From positions 38,081,254-38,145,253 of the forward strand of contig OY821781.1 of assembly GCA_963682175.1 (NCBI GenBank): DNA of 64,000 nucleotides. Direction: 5' to 3'. The DNA is from Triglochin maritima. Taxonomy: Eukaryota; Streptophyta; Magnoliopsida; Alismatales; Juncaginaceae. Of this stretch, positions 44,092-57,812 are shown piece after piece. The notes under the pieces were generated by a model, which did not search any database, had not been told where the DNA came from, and was given only the letters and a program-made list of their open reading frames with translations. Position 1 is the stretch's first letter. The number at the start of each line of letters is the position of its first letter. The position numbers and the translations under genes were made by a program.

Positions 44092-45307
44092 ATAATTTAA
44101 AACATATACCAATATTCTATGCCGGAATCCCAACCAGAGATGTCACAAATGCGTGGGGTATTTCTATTCTGTAACTAGTTGTCACATTAGTATATAAATG
44201 TCACCTTTTCTCCCATAAAATCCATCAATTTTGCTTTCAATTTTTTTCTCTAGCTCTCTTCTTTGAGGGATTTTTTCCCTTTTGATTCAGCAGTCAGAAG
44301 TAGTGTTCTGTGTAACTGTCGAGGTTAAGGGTACGTGTTATTTTGTTGTCATAGATTTTGTTGTCCTAATACATGTTTGTCAAAATGAAGTAATGAACCT
44401 TTACTGTTGTGGGTTTCATTTGAAACTTATAAATATGGTCTCGGTGTTAATTTTCGTGTTTGTATCCTCGTATTTGAAGGATCGGGACTTTGAAAGATGG
44501 GTCGCGTGCTAGTGGCCGAGCCTTGTGGTGAACTCCCGTGGAGTCTAGTTGTTTGCTATAAGACCCTCGGTGTAGCGACAGTAAAGAACACTTTCATTGC
44601 AATTTTTCGTTTATCAATCGTATTTCGCTTTGTTTATGTCTCGATTTCAGTTCTTAGTAGGATCTTTTGGAAGGGGTCCCTTTGAAGAATCTGTTTTTTT
44701 TTGGGAAGCAATGGACATTTGTTATTGTAATTAAGTTTGTAAAATTTACGGCTCAAATGAGTGACAAAATTGGATCCAAGGGAACCATTTTCACCATTAA
44801 TTTCAATCAATACAAATACGTAGAACAAATGACAACATTCTAATTTTCTCATTCCGAAATCAAATTGTGCTTGTTCTGAACTTTTTTAAACAGTAACAAG
44901 ACTAACATCCTTCTTTTGCCCTTTTATTTTGTAATATCAGGCAGTTTAACGCATTGCAGACAAACAATATACTTGAGCTTGATTGATGGCTTGTGCAAAT
45001 TTATATGTTTGAATTCATCATGCTATAGTGGCTTACCTCCACATTAAATTTTCAGGAATTTAGGTGCTCTTCTTCGAATAGAGAACCATATCCAATACTT
45101 CTGTCTAGACTTTGTCGTCGATGTGCATTGTGGCATTTCTCATTTGACGTAATTCAGTTAGAGGTAAGATAGGTTAACTCGTCCCACCATGGAATTTATT
45201 TTGTGCCTAACAAGCTCAATGGTGACTTTTTTAGTTGGTTTGCGTTAAAAAACAGTCATACCTGATAGAACTTCTTGGGAATTTTTCGATGTTGTAGGTT
45301 GCCACTG
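44092..45307 (+). promoter_or_regulatory. Promoter, leader and first intron region of the anion-channel gene
   Basis: A TATA box TATATAAATG at 44191-44200 is followed by a pyrimidine-rich leader (TTTTTTTCTCTAGCTCTC) and a possible donor GTCGAG/GTTAAG near 44323. The acceptor TTGTAG at 45292-45297 then gives the exon that carries the start codon at 45308. The nearest transposon sequence ends at 44091, roughly 100 bp upstream of the TATA box. No protein-coding exon is seen in this stretch. Which promoter is used, this one or that at 31354, cannot be settled without transcripts. Confidence 0.5.
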
Positions 45308-48300
45308 ATGGAGAACAGGGCTAGTATGGGGTCTTCAAATCAAGTTAACTCCGAAGAAATTCCGTCTCTTTTCCAAACTATAAATTCGAAATCTGTTGCC
45401 GGTTTTGATGAGTATTCAACTCATGCAAGCACTCCAAGATCAGATGTACCATTTGACAAAGTAAGCTTTTATCTCTCAAAATCTCTTTCTTCACACCATT
45501 TTAACTTTTTAAGTGATCTGATCATTATTCCCTTATTCAGTTAACGATATTCGCATATTATTTAGAGTATGTACCGTACATTGTACTTGCTAATGCGACA
45601 TTTGTGTGAATAGTTCCTTTATAGATTTTTTCATTCATGTCATGTGCCAGTAAGGAGGTATATGTGTAGCAACTTTGATATTACATACATGGCTTATGGA
45701 ACTATACAAAATCAAGAAAGAAGCAAGAGATGAAAGAAAATTATAATACATCGGACTTTTCTTTCGAATATTATGGATGAAATCCATTTCGACAGATATG
45801 ACCAATTTGAAAACATCATCATATATTATCGATGCAAGGAGGAAAACAAACCAAATTTTGCATTGATATATTGGAAAAGGTAATCTCTTTTATGTAGATG
45901 ACAGTATGAGAGGAAAAAAATGAAAATACAGAATAGGGAACTAAACATAAATTTAGAGATAACATCACTATCTCATATATTTCTAATGTTTCAATTATGT
46001 CAAAACATGTGTATCTACTACCATGTTATAATTTGTTAGTTTTTCTAACCTTATGCCTGTATTTCTTATATAGTGATCTTTTCACTATTGTTCTACTTTT
46101 GTGGTCTGGTATCTACTTTTAGGTGGATAATACTGCATCATTCTTCTTGTCAAATGAATCATTAGGAGCCTAGAACGTACATGCATGGCATATCAATAAA
46201 GAGTGTCTATGCCATAATTTTAGAAGGAAAAGGTAAGAATTGTATTTGTTGAGTAAATATCAAGTAGAATATCTCCAAATGCATGCTGATGGCAAAATCT
46301 GAAGTCTATAATTCAAAGAGGTGAAAGGCAATCTATATAAATCACTCATACAAGCGCCAAAGAAGTCCTTATCGCAAATACATGGTTGTGGTTAAATTAC
46401 AAATAGCTATTTTACTTTCAGAATTTAGCTTCAAATTCATTCTTTCTTTCTTTTGACTTTTGTAAATCTGATTTGCATATGTATTCATCAGTCTTCCATT
46501 CAAATCTAATCTATTCATTCAGGAAATTGAAGTGGTACCGATGGTTCCACAAACTAAAAGTGGAACTCCACTACTGAAATCTCCCGACCATCCAGAGGGG
46601 TCTAGTCACTCGGTTCGCTCAAGCACGTTAAACACACAAAGTTCCAAAAGGGTGATGTTCAGCAAAGAGATCTTCATGAATGGGAAATCAAACCTTTCAA
46701 CCGATTCTCCTGACCTCAATATGCAGCAAACAAAACAGAAATACCAATCCCAGCCCATAACGTCCGATGGTGGTGACATTAATTCTTTGGCAGGTCGGAG
46801 TAAATCTTCAAAGTTAAGAGATAATCGTTTCGACTCCTTCAAGACATTTTCTGGAAAATTAGAACGACAGATAACAAATTTACGTGGAAAGCCACCTACA
46901 CCGGAATCAGCATCAAACATAAACAATGCCCTGAGACAAAAATCTAACCTACGCGAATCAGCCTTACCGGCAGATCGCTACTTCGCTGCCTTAGAAGGAC
47001 CTGAATTGGACACCTTAAAGGTATTGTTATGATCAATAGTTGCTTTCATGTCTCGTATCTTCACAAACTTTTAAGGGTACTTCTTTTACTCTTTAGATGG
47101 TGGACACTACTTGTACTTTTTATATCAGAGCAATGTGAGATTATATTTTTCACAGTAACTAAAGTGTTAGTTGTTTGTTATACCATTCTAGGCCTCTGAA
47201 GTATCGGCACTTCCAGACAACAAGAAGTGGCCTTTTTTACTACGTTTCCCAATATCATCATTTGGTATATGCCTCGGTGTTAGCAGTCAGGCGATACTAT
47301 GGAAGACGTTGGCCGTGACATCGTCCACTAAATTTCTCCATGTGAACTTGTACGTTAATTTGGTCCTTTGGTACATATCGATCGTGTTGTTTGCAGCAAT
47401 ATCCATAATCTACTTGTTGAAAATCATCCTTTACTTTGAGGCCATTAGGCGCGAGTACTACCACCCTATTAGAATTAACTTCTTCTTCGCTCCGTGGAAT
47501 ACTTGCCTATTCTTGGCGCTCGGTGTGCCTCCCTCGGTCACGGAACAATTGCCTTCTTTCTCTTGGTACATTCTTATGACTCCACTTTTGTGCCTCGAGC
47601 TCAAGCTTTATGGGCAATGGATGTCGGGTGGGCAACGTAGGCTCTCGAAAGTGGCAAATCCTTCGAACCATTTATCGGTCGTGGGCAATTTCGTTGGTGC
47701 ATTGTTGGGCGCATCGATGGGACTTAAAGAAGGATCAATTTTCTTCTTTTCTGTTGGTTTGGCTCACTACATTGTGTTGTTTGTGACTCTATATCAAAGA
47801 CTTCCGACTAACGAAACACTTCCAGTGGAGCTTCATCCGGTTTTCTTTTTGTTTGTGGCCGTACCCAGTGTTGCTTCCATGGCTTGGGAGAATATTTCGG
47901 GGAGCTTTGATTATGCAAGTCGCATCGCTTACTTCATCGCTATCTTCTTGTATTTCTCTTTGGTAAGTTTGCAGTTCGAATAAATATTGCCTCTATGTGA
48001 TCTTGGAATTAGTTTTAACTTTTTTTTCCTTTCCTAATGATTCGTCTCGTTTCATATCTTATGCAGGCCGTTCGCATCAATTTCTTTCGAGGATTTAGGT
48101 ATCATTAATAACTTTTGTCGTGAATCTTTGAGGAGTGTTTATTGCAATTTTCAGTACATAAATACTACTGATAAGGCGTATTAACTAAACTTAAGAAGTC
48201 AATTCAAATACTTAAGGAGGTGATCCTTTTGTCTTTGAACAAATAGTCTATAATGTCAAAACAATTTTGTAAACATTGTCATTGAAAAATTTGTTGCCCA

Positions 48301-48824
48301 ATCCTGTATAATTTGAGGTTCGAGCACACTTCCAAGTAGTTCTTTTCGACCATGAAAAAAAATTATCTAGTCGAAAATTAAGGATACTAGTAAAGTACGT
48401 TCACCTTAGCTTCATTGCACCAATTCTCGAGAAAGATTTATCTTAATCACTATTAACATCTAACAGGTTCTCTCTCGCTTGGTGGGCGTATACATTCCCA
48501 ATGACTGTAACAGCGATCGCGACAATCAGATATTCAAAAGCAGTGCAACATCCATTCACTCAAGCTCTTGCAGTCATACTAACTGCTATCGCTACTATTA
48601 CCGTACTGGGTCTGTTAATATCAACCATAGTCCACGCCTTCGTGCTTCGGGACCTCTTCCCTAACGACATCTCGATAGCAGTCACGGAAACAAAGGAAAC
48701 CCGCTTCCATCTTGATCTTCACTTGCCATGGACCGCAAGCACAGAGGCCGATTTGGAAAATGCATTGCAGCTGAGACCTACAAAATCAGACCCTTCTGGT
48801 CTGAATTCAGAACTAGACAAATAG
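45308..48824 (+). CDS. SLAH3: S-type (slow) anion channel, SLAC1 homologue
   Basis: Exons 45308-45460, 46523-47020, 47192-47962, 48067-48098 and 48467-48824 join with GT..AG borders and consistent phase to 604 codons (603 aa). Residues 1-217 form a hydrophilic, Ser/Thr-rich cytosolic N-terminus with the conserved block RFDSFKTFSGKLERQ (about 153-167), a region where calcium-dependent or related kinases regulate this family. From about 230 to 575 follow the ten-helix TehA/SLAC1 membrane segments, recognised by WPFLLRFPISSFG, YYHPIRINFFFAPW, GQWMSGGQRRLSKVANP, HLSVVGNFVGALLGASMG and LAVRINFFRG. The family conducts nitrate and chloride out of guard cells and roots at the plasma membrane. Sequence is closest to the SLAH2/SLAH3 branch rather than SLAC1; SLAH3 is preferred but SLAH2 is not excluded. 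Small oddity: the segment after TFPMT reads Val-Thr where Gly-Ala is usual. Confidence 0.9.
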
Positions 48825-49860
48825 AATAGCGTGTAATTTCTATACGTCTGTAAGTGTCGCAATGAGGTTGTAAATTGTAACGGGAAATTGATGTTTGTGT
48901 TGTCTGCAGTCATTTTTGAGGGCTTTGAGCAGTTCAGGTTTGAAGGGTTGCAGAATGAAAATGTGGATTGTTGTACAATTTGATGTTGTGTTAGAACATG
49001 TCAGAAGTTTGTTTCAGTACATCAATAGATTGTGTTTGATCTGTTGCATTCATATTTGGATATGTGTTTGTACAAATTTGAATCTGGGTTTTTGGGAAGA
49101 TTATAGAGTTTAGAAGTGGGTTTGAGAATTCGTAACTACGAATATCAAGCCAATGTTTTGGAAACCAAACTAGACTAGCCGGTTCAACCAAATTGAACTA
49201 AAGAAACCTCGTCTAGTCAATTGAAATTGATCAAACCACAATTCAATTGTATGAATCTTTGAAGAAATTTTTTTCTAGACATATTGAAAGTTATTTAACA
49301 TGTTATACAATAGCACGTGTGGGAGTGAGCGTGAATTCTGACATTTAATCATTTTGATCAGGTTCAAATATTTCTTTTAAATGAGCAGAACATAGAGTTA
49401 GATTTTCATCAAAACAGAAATGAAGATGTGTCTCGTGATCTCATCATTATATGGTCTAGCAGAGGGATCTGAAGAAGCTCCAAAAGGTTTAGGTAATGTT
49501 AACTCTAGAATTATTATCAAAACGTAATCAAATAACTTAAAATAATAGCATAAATTGATCATACCATCTGTTTTTAATGGTGTGGAACCATATTTTAATT
49601 TCAATAAAACGAGATGAAAAGGACGCCATCATTTAATCATAAATAAACTATTTTTTTTTTGTATTGATTGAGCATCACATCTCAAAAAGTGGCAACTTCA
49701 AATATATTTCATTTAGGAAGTAAGCCAAATACATACAGTAAGTATTCAAACCATTTTCTATTTTCCACATTAGCCATTTCTTCCTGCAAAAGAAACACAT
49801 AATAATATTATTACACAATGTGAAACGAATATTTTCAATTTTAAGAACCAAATAATGTTC
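48825..49860. other. Intergenic region between convergent genes
   Basis: Holds the 3' ends of the anion-channel gene (plus strand) and of the kinase-regulator gene (minus strand). No other gene or transposon recognised. Confidence 0.6.
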
Positions 49861-50981
49861 TTAGTTACCTATTGAATTTTTGCAATAGAGAATGGCATCG
49901 TCGATCGATTTCTCGTCGGATTCCGTCCACATCCAATCATTACTTCTACTTGGATTTATTTGAATGTGTTCTGACCATTGCTGTCGTCGTCGTCGTCGTC
50001 GCCGCCACCGCAACCCTTTCACTTTCTTGTACAATGGCAATAGAAAGAACAAATATTTCTTTGCCAGCCTCTTTGGAAAACTAAAACTCCTGCTGAGGAA
50101 GGTTTTCTTTTTTAGATACATAAACTTTTTGTTCGATTTATTATAAAAAATCATAATAGTAGGAATACTTACTTCTCCTGACCCAAAAAACAAAAAACAA
50201 AAAATTGTAGTTGTAATAAACGCAAGTTGATATATATTAATTCAATATATATCCTCAATTTACGAGCATGATATCACTTATTTAGGCAAAACTCCGTCGA
50301 TAAAATGGTCACGCAGGAATTGATAGCTCTAATGTGGACAATAATTCTCCTACTTCTAAAAAATATATATTACCGACTGTTGCCAATCCGTCGCCAAAAT
50401 GATGATATGCTTGAAGCACCACTAAGGTGCATTGTAACATATTTGAAAAACAAATTCTAAAATGTTGTATCACATTATTTAAGGCCATAGGAAAAAGAAA
50501 CGGGACATGATCATCTTCAAAAGAATTTGAAAAGAAAAAAACTTGATAATAATTTTGATAGGCAAGAAGTGTCACTATACCTCCTCAATAGTCCCACTTT
50601 AAGCTCCTCCCTCTCCCCCGGCCGGAGAAGCAGCACCGGTGATAAATTGGATGAAAAAGAACTACTCGGGCTCAAGTAATGACGAGAAGAATTATCCACT
50701 AATCCACCTCCATGTGTGACAATTTCCGAGGGACGATCGAGGCGAAAAGGCAGAAGAACTCCCCTATTGATAATCTCATCTGCGTGTACAGGCGATAGTG
50801 GAAACTCAAGAGGGACACTAAAGTGAAATTCGTCGTTCGAGGATGTCGTCCACCGGTGAGACCCCGACCGGAGTCTAGGATCCATATCTAAGAATGAACC
50901 ATCACCATTGTTGTCTTCTTCATCTCCCCTAAACCAACTAAAGGAGAGACTCTCAAATGGGAATTGTTGTGAGGATTCCAT
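49861..50981 (-). CDS. MAKR6: Probable membrane-associated kinase regulator 6 (MAKR6-like)
   Basis: Minus-strand exons 50981-50581 and 50089-49861 join in phase to 210 codons (209 aa); the donor is GAG/GTATAG and the acceptor a tandem CAGCAG. Landmarks match MAKR6 proteins: SLSFSWF near 11-17, SFLDMDPR (29-36), FHFSVPLEFPLSPVHADEIINRG (about 52-74), LAKKYLFFLLPLYKKVKG (142-159), and the C-terminal SIDDAILYCKNSIG. A run of seven Arg (163-169), encoded by a CGA-type triplet repeat, could help bind acidic plasma-membrane lipids, as basic segments do in BKI1/MAKR proteins that regulate receptor-like kinases. I chose the ATG at 50981 over one six codons upstream (50999) because Met-Glu directly before Ser-rich SFSW is the family pattern. 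The function in this plant is inferred from family only. Confidence 0.85.
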
Positions 50982-53785
50982 TGAAGGGTATGAGTTCAAT
51001 TATGGTTGAGACATATAAGGAACAGAATTACTAGTGCTTTATATCATTAGGCCAATGATTAGGACATAATATAATATTATGTTCCAAAACACTAGCCATA
51101 TCATATAGGTAGGTATTATAGAGAATGTGTATAGCTCTTGAAGAGAAACCACATAATCATCTCTAAACAAATGCCGACAGATAGTTCTTCAGATATAAAT
51201 ATTGTGATAACATATAATTTGTTATCTAGACGAGAATTTGTTTATTTTTCACCAAAAATCGACAAAAACTATCAATTCATCACCATTTTTCACTAATTGC
51301 GATAATAATTTGTTTAGTTCTCTCAACCATTATCGTGTAGGAATTAGACTTAGCAAAAAAAAAAATTAGATTGATAAACTTATCAAGGAATTGATCATCA
51401 TTGAACTTGTTGTTTAGTGCATCCCACTTAATTGGTTTTGGTGGGTAAGATAGGCTTGAATACGTATTGCACATCAAATGAGTCTTTATCAGTTTATCTT
51501 ATGTGGACTTCTTGTATTCTATACAAAGTGGTGAATAATTGATGACATATTTATGTGTTGTAGTACATTATCACATGTCATTGTGTCTTTTCTTGACGCT
51601 TGAAATTACATGACCAGCAATTGGGTCATCCAAGTTGGAAGAATAAAATCTTCAGTTATAAGTTTTCAAAGGAAGGTATGGATGATTATTTTCATGGAGA
51701 AATATTCATCATAACTTAGTGGGTGTGCATTAAGTTCTCAAAATAATTAAATCATAAAATCAAATTTGGAGTAGGCGCATTCTTGGAGTTTAAGTTAGAG
51801 ATTTGAAATCCTTAAAATGATTGCATTGCCTCAAACACTACTCTTGAAAAATGGTTGTGAAAAGGAACACTAAGATATCATGATTTTCTTAATTAATGCC
51901 AACCATTTGGAGGCCTCTTGGTGGAAAATATAGGCTGAGATCGATATCCTAATTATTCTATATAGATTGCTTCTGAGGTTATAATCAAATCGAAATGGTT
52001 AAAGAAAATATGCATCTATTTATGATGAGTCTTTTTAGAGTTTAAAAAAAAATTACAACATCATTAATTAGTTGGATGAAGGCAAAGTAATTTATGTTTT
52101 ATGTATTGCAAATTTGATTTTCTCAAAATCCAACTTTAAAATATTTCAATTCAACCTGTATATAGCTTATAGTTACTTAGAATTTATAAACTCCAATGAG
52201 TATGATGAAAACAACCTTAAAAATATTGAAGTAGACTCTTAACCCTTCAATTGTTATCTTTCCTTTTTTGAGAACCAAATGGAATCTCACTCATGGAATT
52301 AAGGTACACTTTCCTTTAATTCCTCATGCCTGAGCTCATAAATGGCGAATAAAGTCCAGCCTCAAATGATTGCTTCAAGTAATTTTGTAATCCACTTTGG
52401 AGTTATGCAACCTTTTGATGTGGTATATATTGGGTGGTATTGCATCACACATCTTAGCTTTTGGTGCAAAGGATTGGGATGAAAGAAGTGGGTGTTTGGA
52501 TTTGTGGTTAATTATGTCAATAAGTTGCTTTAGGACTTAGGAGTCATGTTTTAATTGGTGATTCATAATGTTGTAGCCTTGTAGGCACCTAAGGATCATA
52601 TAATCTCTCTAGCTACACCTTTAAAATAAAAGTGGTCGTCTTGTTGATTCAACATGATTAGTCATTATTAGCCATAGATTGTTTTCTCTATACTTGAAAA
52701 TCAATGTTATTGGTTAGAAACTAAAGCAAGTTAACTCATTTACTGAACTACTTGATCCTTCTAAATTTTTAGTTACAAACATTTTTGAATCTAAACTTTA
52801 TGATCTATTATCATATCTGTATTTGCATCCAAAATTACTTAACCTATCCATCCATAACGGAATTCGTATAGTTGTAATTTTCGAATACAAATTGTAATTC
52901 ATATATTATCTGAAATCCTCCATCTCAGAACTCATTTGATAACTGAAAAGTAAATTTGTGAAACTTTACATGTAACAACAAAATGACATATTTTTACGGA
53001 AAATTAGTTGCCAACTCGTATGATAAGTTAGTATGTTAGGGTCAATTGTTATGAGTATTTGCTAAGCATACATGCTCTTAAAGAACCTACAGATAAGTAA
53101 TCTTCACCAACTGATGTGATGAAAACCTAAAAATTAGTTGTTATTTACCTCACAAGATTGACATGCATACATCTTTCAATTAATTAAGAGAAATTAACTT
53201 CTTTTAACCAACACAAAATATTGTCCTACTCTCGAAACCACACCAAGTAATGCTACGATATAATAATAAAAATTCCCCTTTAGTCGATTCAAATGCTACA
53301 AACCTTAGTTGGTTGCTATAAACCAGCATATCAGTTGTTATTTAGCTTATAAGATTTACTTGAGCAAACATAAAACAAAGTTTTTCGATTAAGACAGACA
53401 AATTAACTTCTCAAGTTAATCACTAAACTATTGTCATGTTATGTTGTTGAAACTTTAAAAGTACTCATAATTCTGATCATTTTCACAAGACACGATAAAG
53501 ACACGATTACAAGACTCTCCTTCGGTCACAACACAGATGCTATTAAGTAATCAATGATATAAAGAGTGTTGAGTCCACTTATAACTTAAAACAACATTTT
53601 AAGTAATATATTTCTTAAGTAAAATCATTGGAGATGTCTAGATACGTTACTCATTTAACCATATATACTTTCAATATAGATTACAAAATCTTCAAAAACT
53701 CCAACATGTGCTTGTGATTTTGTTTTGCAAATTGGTGCACTTGAATGGATGGCACATGGAGAGGAATCAAAACAAGAATAAAATC

Positions 53786-53824
<39 letters not shown>

Positions 53825-54886
53825 AAATGGAATCACACTAACTTTGCATTTATTTGTTTGGGTTTTGGGGATTATGAGATGGAACCAAACTAACTTTGCA
53901 TGTATTGTTTTATATTATTCTGAAAATAGGGATTAGGGAATATATGCTTTTTTAGAGGCTTTATGTGCAAAGTTAAGGGAATGAGGAAGGAATTAAATTC
54001 GTGATCTCTGAATCTAAGAAATTCTTTGTTTTTTTTTAATCTAAGAATTGCTGTGTTGATTTATTTTTTCAAGATGCTGACCTTACTTAATTTAATTTCA
54101 AAGTATCAATCTGTGGGAGCTCAATCCAAAGTAATATATTTCTTTTATAATATTGACCCAATCTTGTTCATCACCATTCACAAAACACATGTGTGTTTTG
54201 GAAAGAAATAGAAATTATCAAAATAAGATGTGAAATTCATATACATTTGAAGATAAAGGAAAAGTAAACATTTATTACTCCCATCTTCTTTATTAAAATG
54301 GGGGAATCTCCCCTAACTAGTTTGGAGTTAAGACTTTATTTTTCATAATTGATTTAAGTCGTTGTTACTGTTATTAAAATGGAGGAATATAATAATTTTG
54401 AACATGTAGAAGGGTTTCAAAACTAATATATGGACAATAAGAAGGTTTTGAAAGGTAATTATTAGAATTTCCAAAAAAGATTTTAAGTCATTAGCCCAAG
54501 GAGGCCCCCAATGTGTTAGTCCAATAAGAATTGAACCTTTTAACACAAATTGCAGAAACGAAAAAAAACTTCATATTCAGTATTCACATAGAAAATTACG
54601 ACTAACCCAACATAGAAGTCTTAATTAACAATAAATAAATATCTTATCTAACGATAAAATGCGAACACTCCACTGGTAGTATGATAATCTTGATTTATGT
54701 AAGGACGATTGGAATTTTCTGAAAATTCAGAGGATCGAAATTTTAAAATATCAAAACTCTAAGAGGTTGGAATCCTAAGAAAGTCTTTACAAGTTAAGTG
54801 AAATCTCAAAATATGAGGGGTGCCTAATTACCCTCATTATACTTAGCATTAATGCTCCCCGAGAACAATGACACTTAGACAAATCA
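50982..54886. other. AT-rich intergenic DNA upstream of the MAKR6-like gene
   Basis: The first few hundred bases should contain the MAKR6-like promoter. No further gene, RNA or clear transposon was seen in about 3.9 kb; an (AG)16 microsatellite lies at 53789-53820. Confidence 0.5.
53789..53820. repeat. (AG)16 microsatellite
   Basis: 32 bp of uninterrupted AG. Confidence 0.92.
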
Positions 54887-55752
54887 AGGGTGTGTCTCGG
54901 TATTGATTCCCAAACCATATTCTCAAGAATATGTTAGTATAATTAGTTTTACACAAAACACCATCACTCAGAATTGATTATGGAATCAGAATCTGATTCT
55001 CACCTTTAAATTGTGTGCACTCACATTTCTCTCCTCCATAATCTGAAATAAGTTGATTCTAGAATATTGTTCACATATTTTGGAATAAATGTCTACATTG
55101 CCCCTGTTAATGTAAAATGTTTATCTAACTAAACACCATTATTTTGACTTTCCCTCAGTTAAAATATTATAACATAAGTTTTTTTTTGTTAATTCCCTTA
55201 TTGACAACTTGTTTGGCTCATGATATATTGATATGTGCATGTGAAGTTTTTGTTTATTTTTCACTTTAAGTTAATTATTAATGTGATTGTTAGGATATAT
55301 TTATAGACATAAATTATCTAGTGAGCTCGGGGTTTCCTAAAATTGTAAGATAGATTATAAGAAAAAATGTTATGTTAATTATATTTGAGATTAACCGTAA
55401 ATGAGATCCAATGGTGAGATTGTAGGAGATTTAAACTAACTAAGAAGAGTCATGAGCTCACTAGAACTTAACCTTATTTATAGATATTCAATAACAATTC
55501 TCACTAATGTATACATTTGGGTTAGAATTGTAATTTCATCATTTTCATGCTCGAGTGGGTAAAGCTAAAAGAGTAACACACTCATGTTGGATATGAAGTC
55601 GATGAGCGAGGAGGACAAACTCTACAACTTCCAAACACTTTCATATTTGGAATTGATTCTGATTCTGAGTGAGAATCAAATTTTCTGAAATCAATCTAGA
55701 ATCAAAATTTAGTGAAAATCAATTCTTCGGGATCGATATTGAAATGGACCCT
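54887..55752. repeat. MITE-like repeat with degenerate terminal inverted repeats
   Basis: The left end AGGGTGTGTCTCGGTATTG and the right end read on the other strand, AGGGTCCATTTCAATATCG, are imperfect inverted repeats of about 25 bp. Next to both ends lie further inverted words (AGAATTGATTATGGAATCAGA and TTGATTCTGATTCTGAG). No convincing target duplication and no coding sequence. Confidence 0.5.
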
Positions 55753-57812
55753 AGAATAGAAATGAGATCACATAATAGTACAAATTTTAACGTGAAAAAA
55801 CATTTAGGAAATTCAAAGTTACAAATTCAATATTCAATTTACTTTGACCCACAAACTTAGGACCACATAATTCCATTTGGAAAATGAAATGCAATACAAA
55901 AAAAGTGGCATCTAAAGTTCCAACACGTGGAATTTCAAATGAATTGATTCGAATCGTAGTTATTGGACCATCTTTTGCGCTTGATTTTGGGAGGAAAAAA
56001 CAGAAACAATGAGAAGATTCGGACAAGTATAAGGGTCAAATTGAAAATATTCCTTCTTCTTTCGGTAGAAAAATAAAATGGGAAAATAGTTTCCAATCCG
56101 TCGAAAATATCCCTTTGGTTTTGAAAAAGATTGGCAGATTAAAACGAGCTGTCGAAAATAAATTGGTGATAATGATTTACGTAGGTGAATTGTCAAAATA
56201 CATATTATTTAGACACTTGTCATTACAATAAAATCTATAGAAACATTAACACGCATTAGACATACCATTCAAGTGCAAGATATCAAATTTAATGAAGAAA
56301 CATATTTAGAGGAGATTGAAAAGTTCGGGTAGTAGGACTAGACTTTTGAAAATAACAATGATTAAACAAAATTTGAAGAACGGTGGGTAAGATTTCCTAA
56401 AGGGTGACTTGCTTGTGTCACAATAAAAAGTTACGATATTTAATATCTTTATGTCATCTGATAGTTACGAATTTAAATTATGTCATAAAAAATTAGAAAA
56501 GTTACACCCTTCATCTGAGACAAAGAAGCTGGTTTTGTAATAAAAATAACAAAAAAAAAACTCAACAAAATCTAACAATATTGTATTTGAATTAATGACA
56601 AAAAAGATAGAAACGTTAATATGTTATCAAACTACCTAAAAATTTATTCTATCATGTTGAAAATAAATTTGAAATTTTTTAATTAAAAATACATGATTTC
56701 TAAAACTAAGGGTAAGTAAAAAACGGTGTTAAAGTTACCGTTTTCTAGTTTTGAAAACCGTATATCCACTACCGGATTTATATTTTGCTAATTATGTTCA
56801 CAACTCCCATACTTTACCCCAAAAAAAATTATTTTTTTCATCATTATTTTGAATTTTTTTCCCTTGTATTTAAGTGATCAGTAACAATTCGATAACTCAT
56901 GAAAAGGCTGGAGGAAAGACCAACGAAAAACTCAAGTTACGGAACTTCCACAAAACCAATCATACAACAATTTACTCGAAGTTACTTTTCTTAAAAACAA
57001 ACCACATAATTTTAGAACATAAACTAATGTGCATATCCTCCAATCATGCAAATCACCCTTTCCTAAATGATTTGAAATTCAAATGCATATCCATTTAGCC
57101 AGAGCAAGTTGAAGAAAATTGATAGATTCAACCTTTCCACACTTGGCCACTCGAAGTTGATGGCTCCTTTTGCTGACCATTTTAGCATCAAATACCATCA
57201 AAGAAAATGAAATTGCATTTTAAGTTGGATTTGAATTTGAACCATTTCTTTTTTTATTAAAAGAATATTTTCAAGAGTAATAAATGGTTACGAACTAGAA
57301 AATATAATTGAATGTAGTCACTACTATATTACCTCAAATTTATCACATGTAATCTATAAAAGTATTGGTTTCCAAAAGAACAAGTGGTATAAAGTATAAA
57401 CAATAAGAGTCAAGAAATATTAATGGGTCATCATGATTTTGAAAAAATCGAACAGATGATTGAAATTATTAGTCACACCTTAAAGTTGTGTTGCTACAAA
57501 TGTAGGCAGAATGAATTTGAATGTTGTATGTGCTGGTAAGCTTAAATCTCAAAGAATCCTTTAGACACGTATCATACTCGTTAAGCTTTTTCGACCCCTC
57601 CCTCACCCCTAAAACCCTAAAAGAAACCTAGGATTCCATACGTGCTTACGGTTTCTGACTCAGACGAAGGGATTGTATATATGTCATTTTTTGAGGTGGA
57701 AAGTCATTTAATTGGAGATCTAACGGTTTCTTTTACTTCATGTAAACCAATCACACCATACATATCAAACATCAACATATCATCGCGAATCTGCCCCAAT
57801 CCTTCCTAACCA
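55753..57812. other. AT-rich intergenic DNA
   Basis: About 2 kb without recognised genes. The right end is probably the upstream promoter region of the DUF2358 gene (for instance a GC-richer stretch with CCCTAAAACCCTAAAAG at about 57607). Confidence 0.5.

Noticed and set aside
49872..50084. Plus-strand frame overlapping the second MAKR6-like exon
   Set aside because: Shadow of the minus-strand exon; the minus-strand product matches the family and splices in phase.
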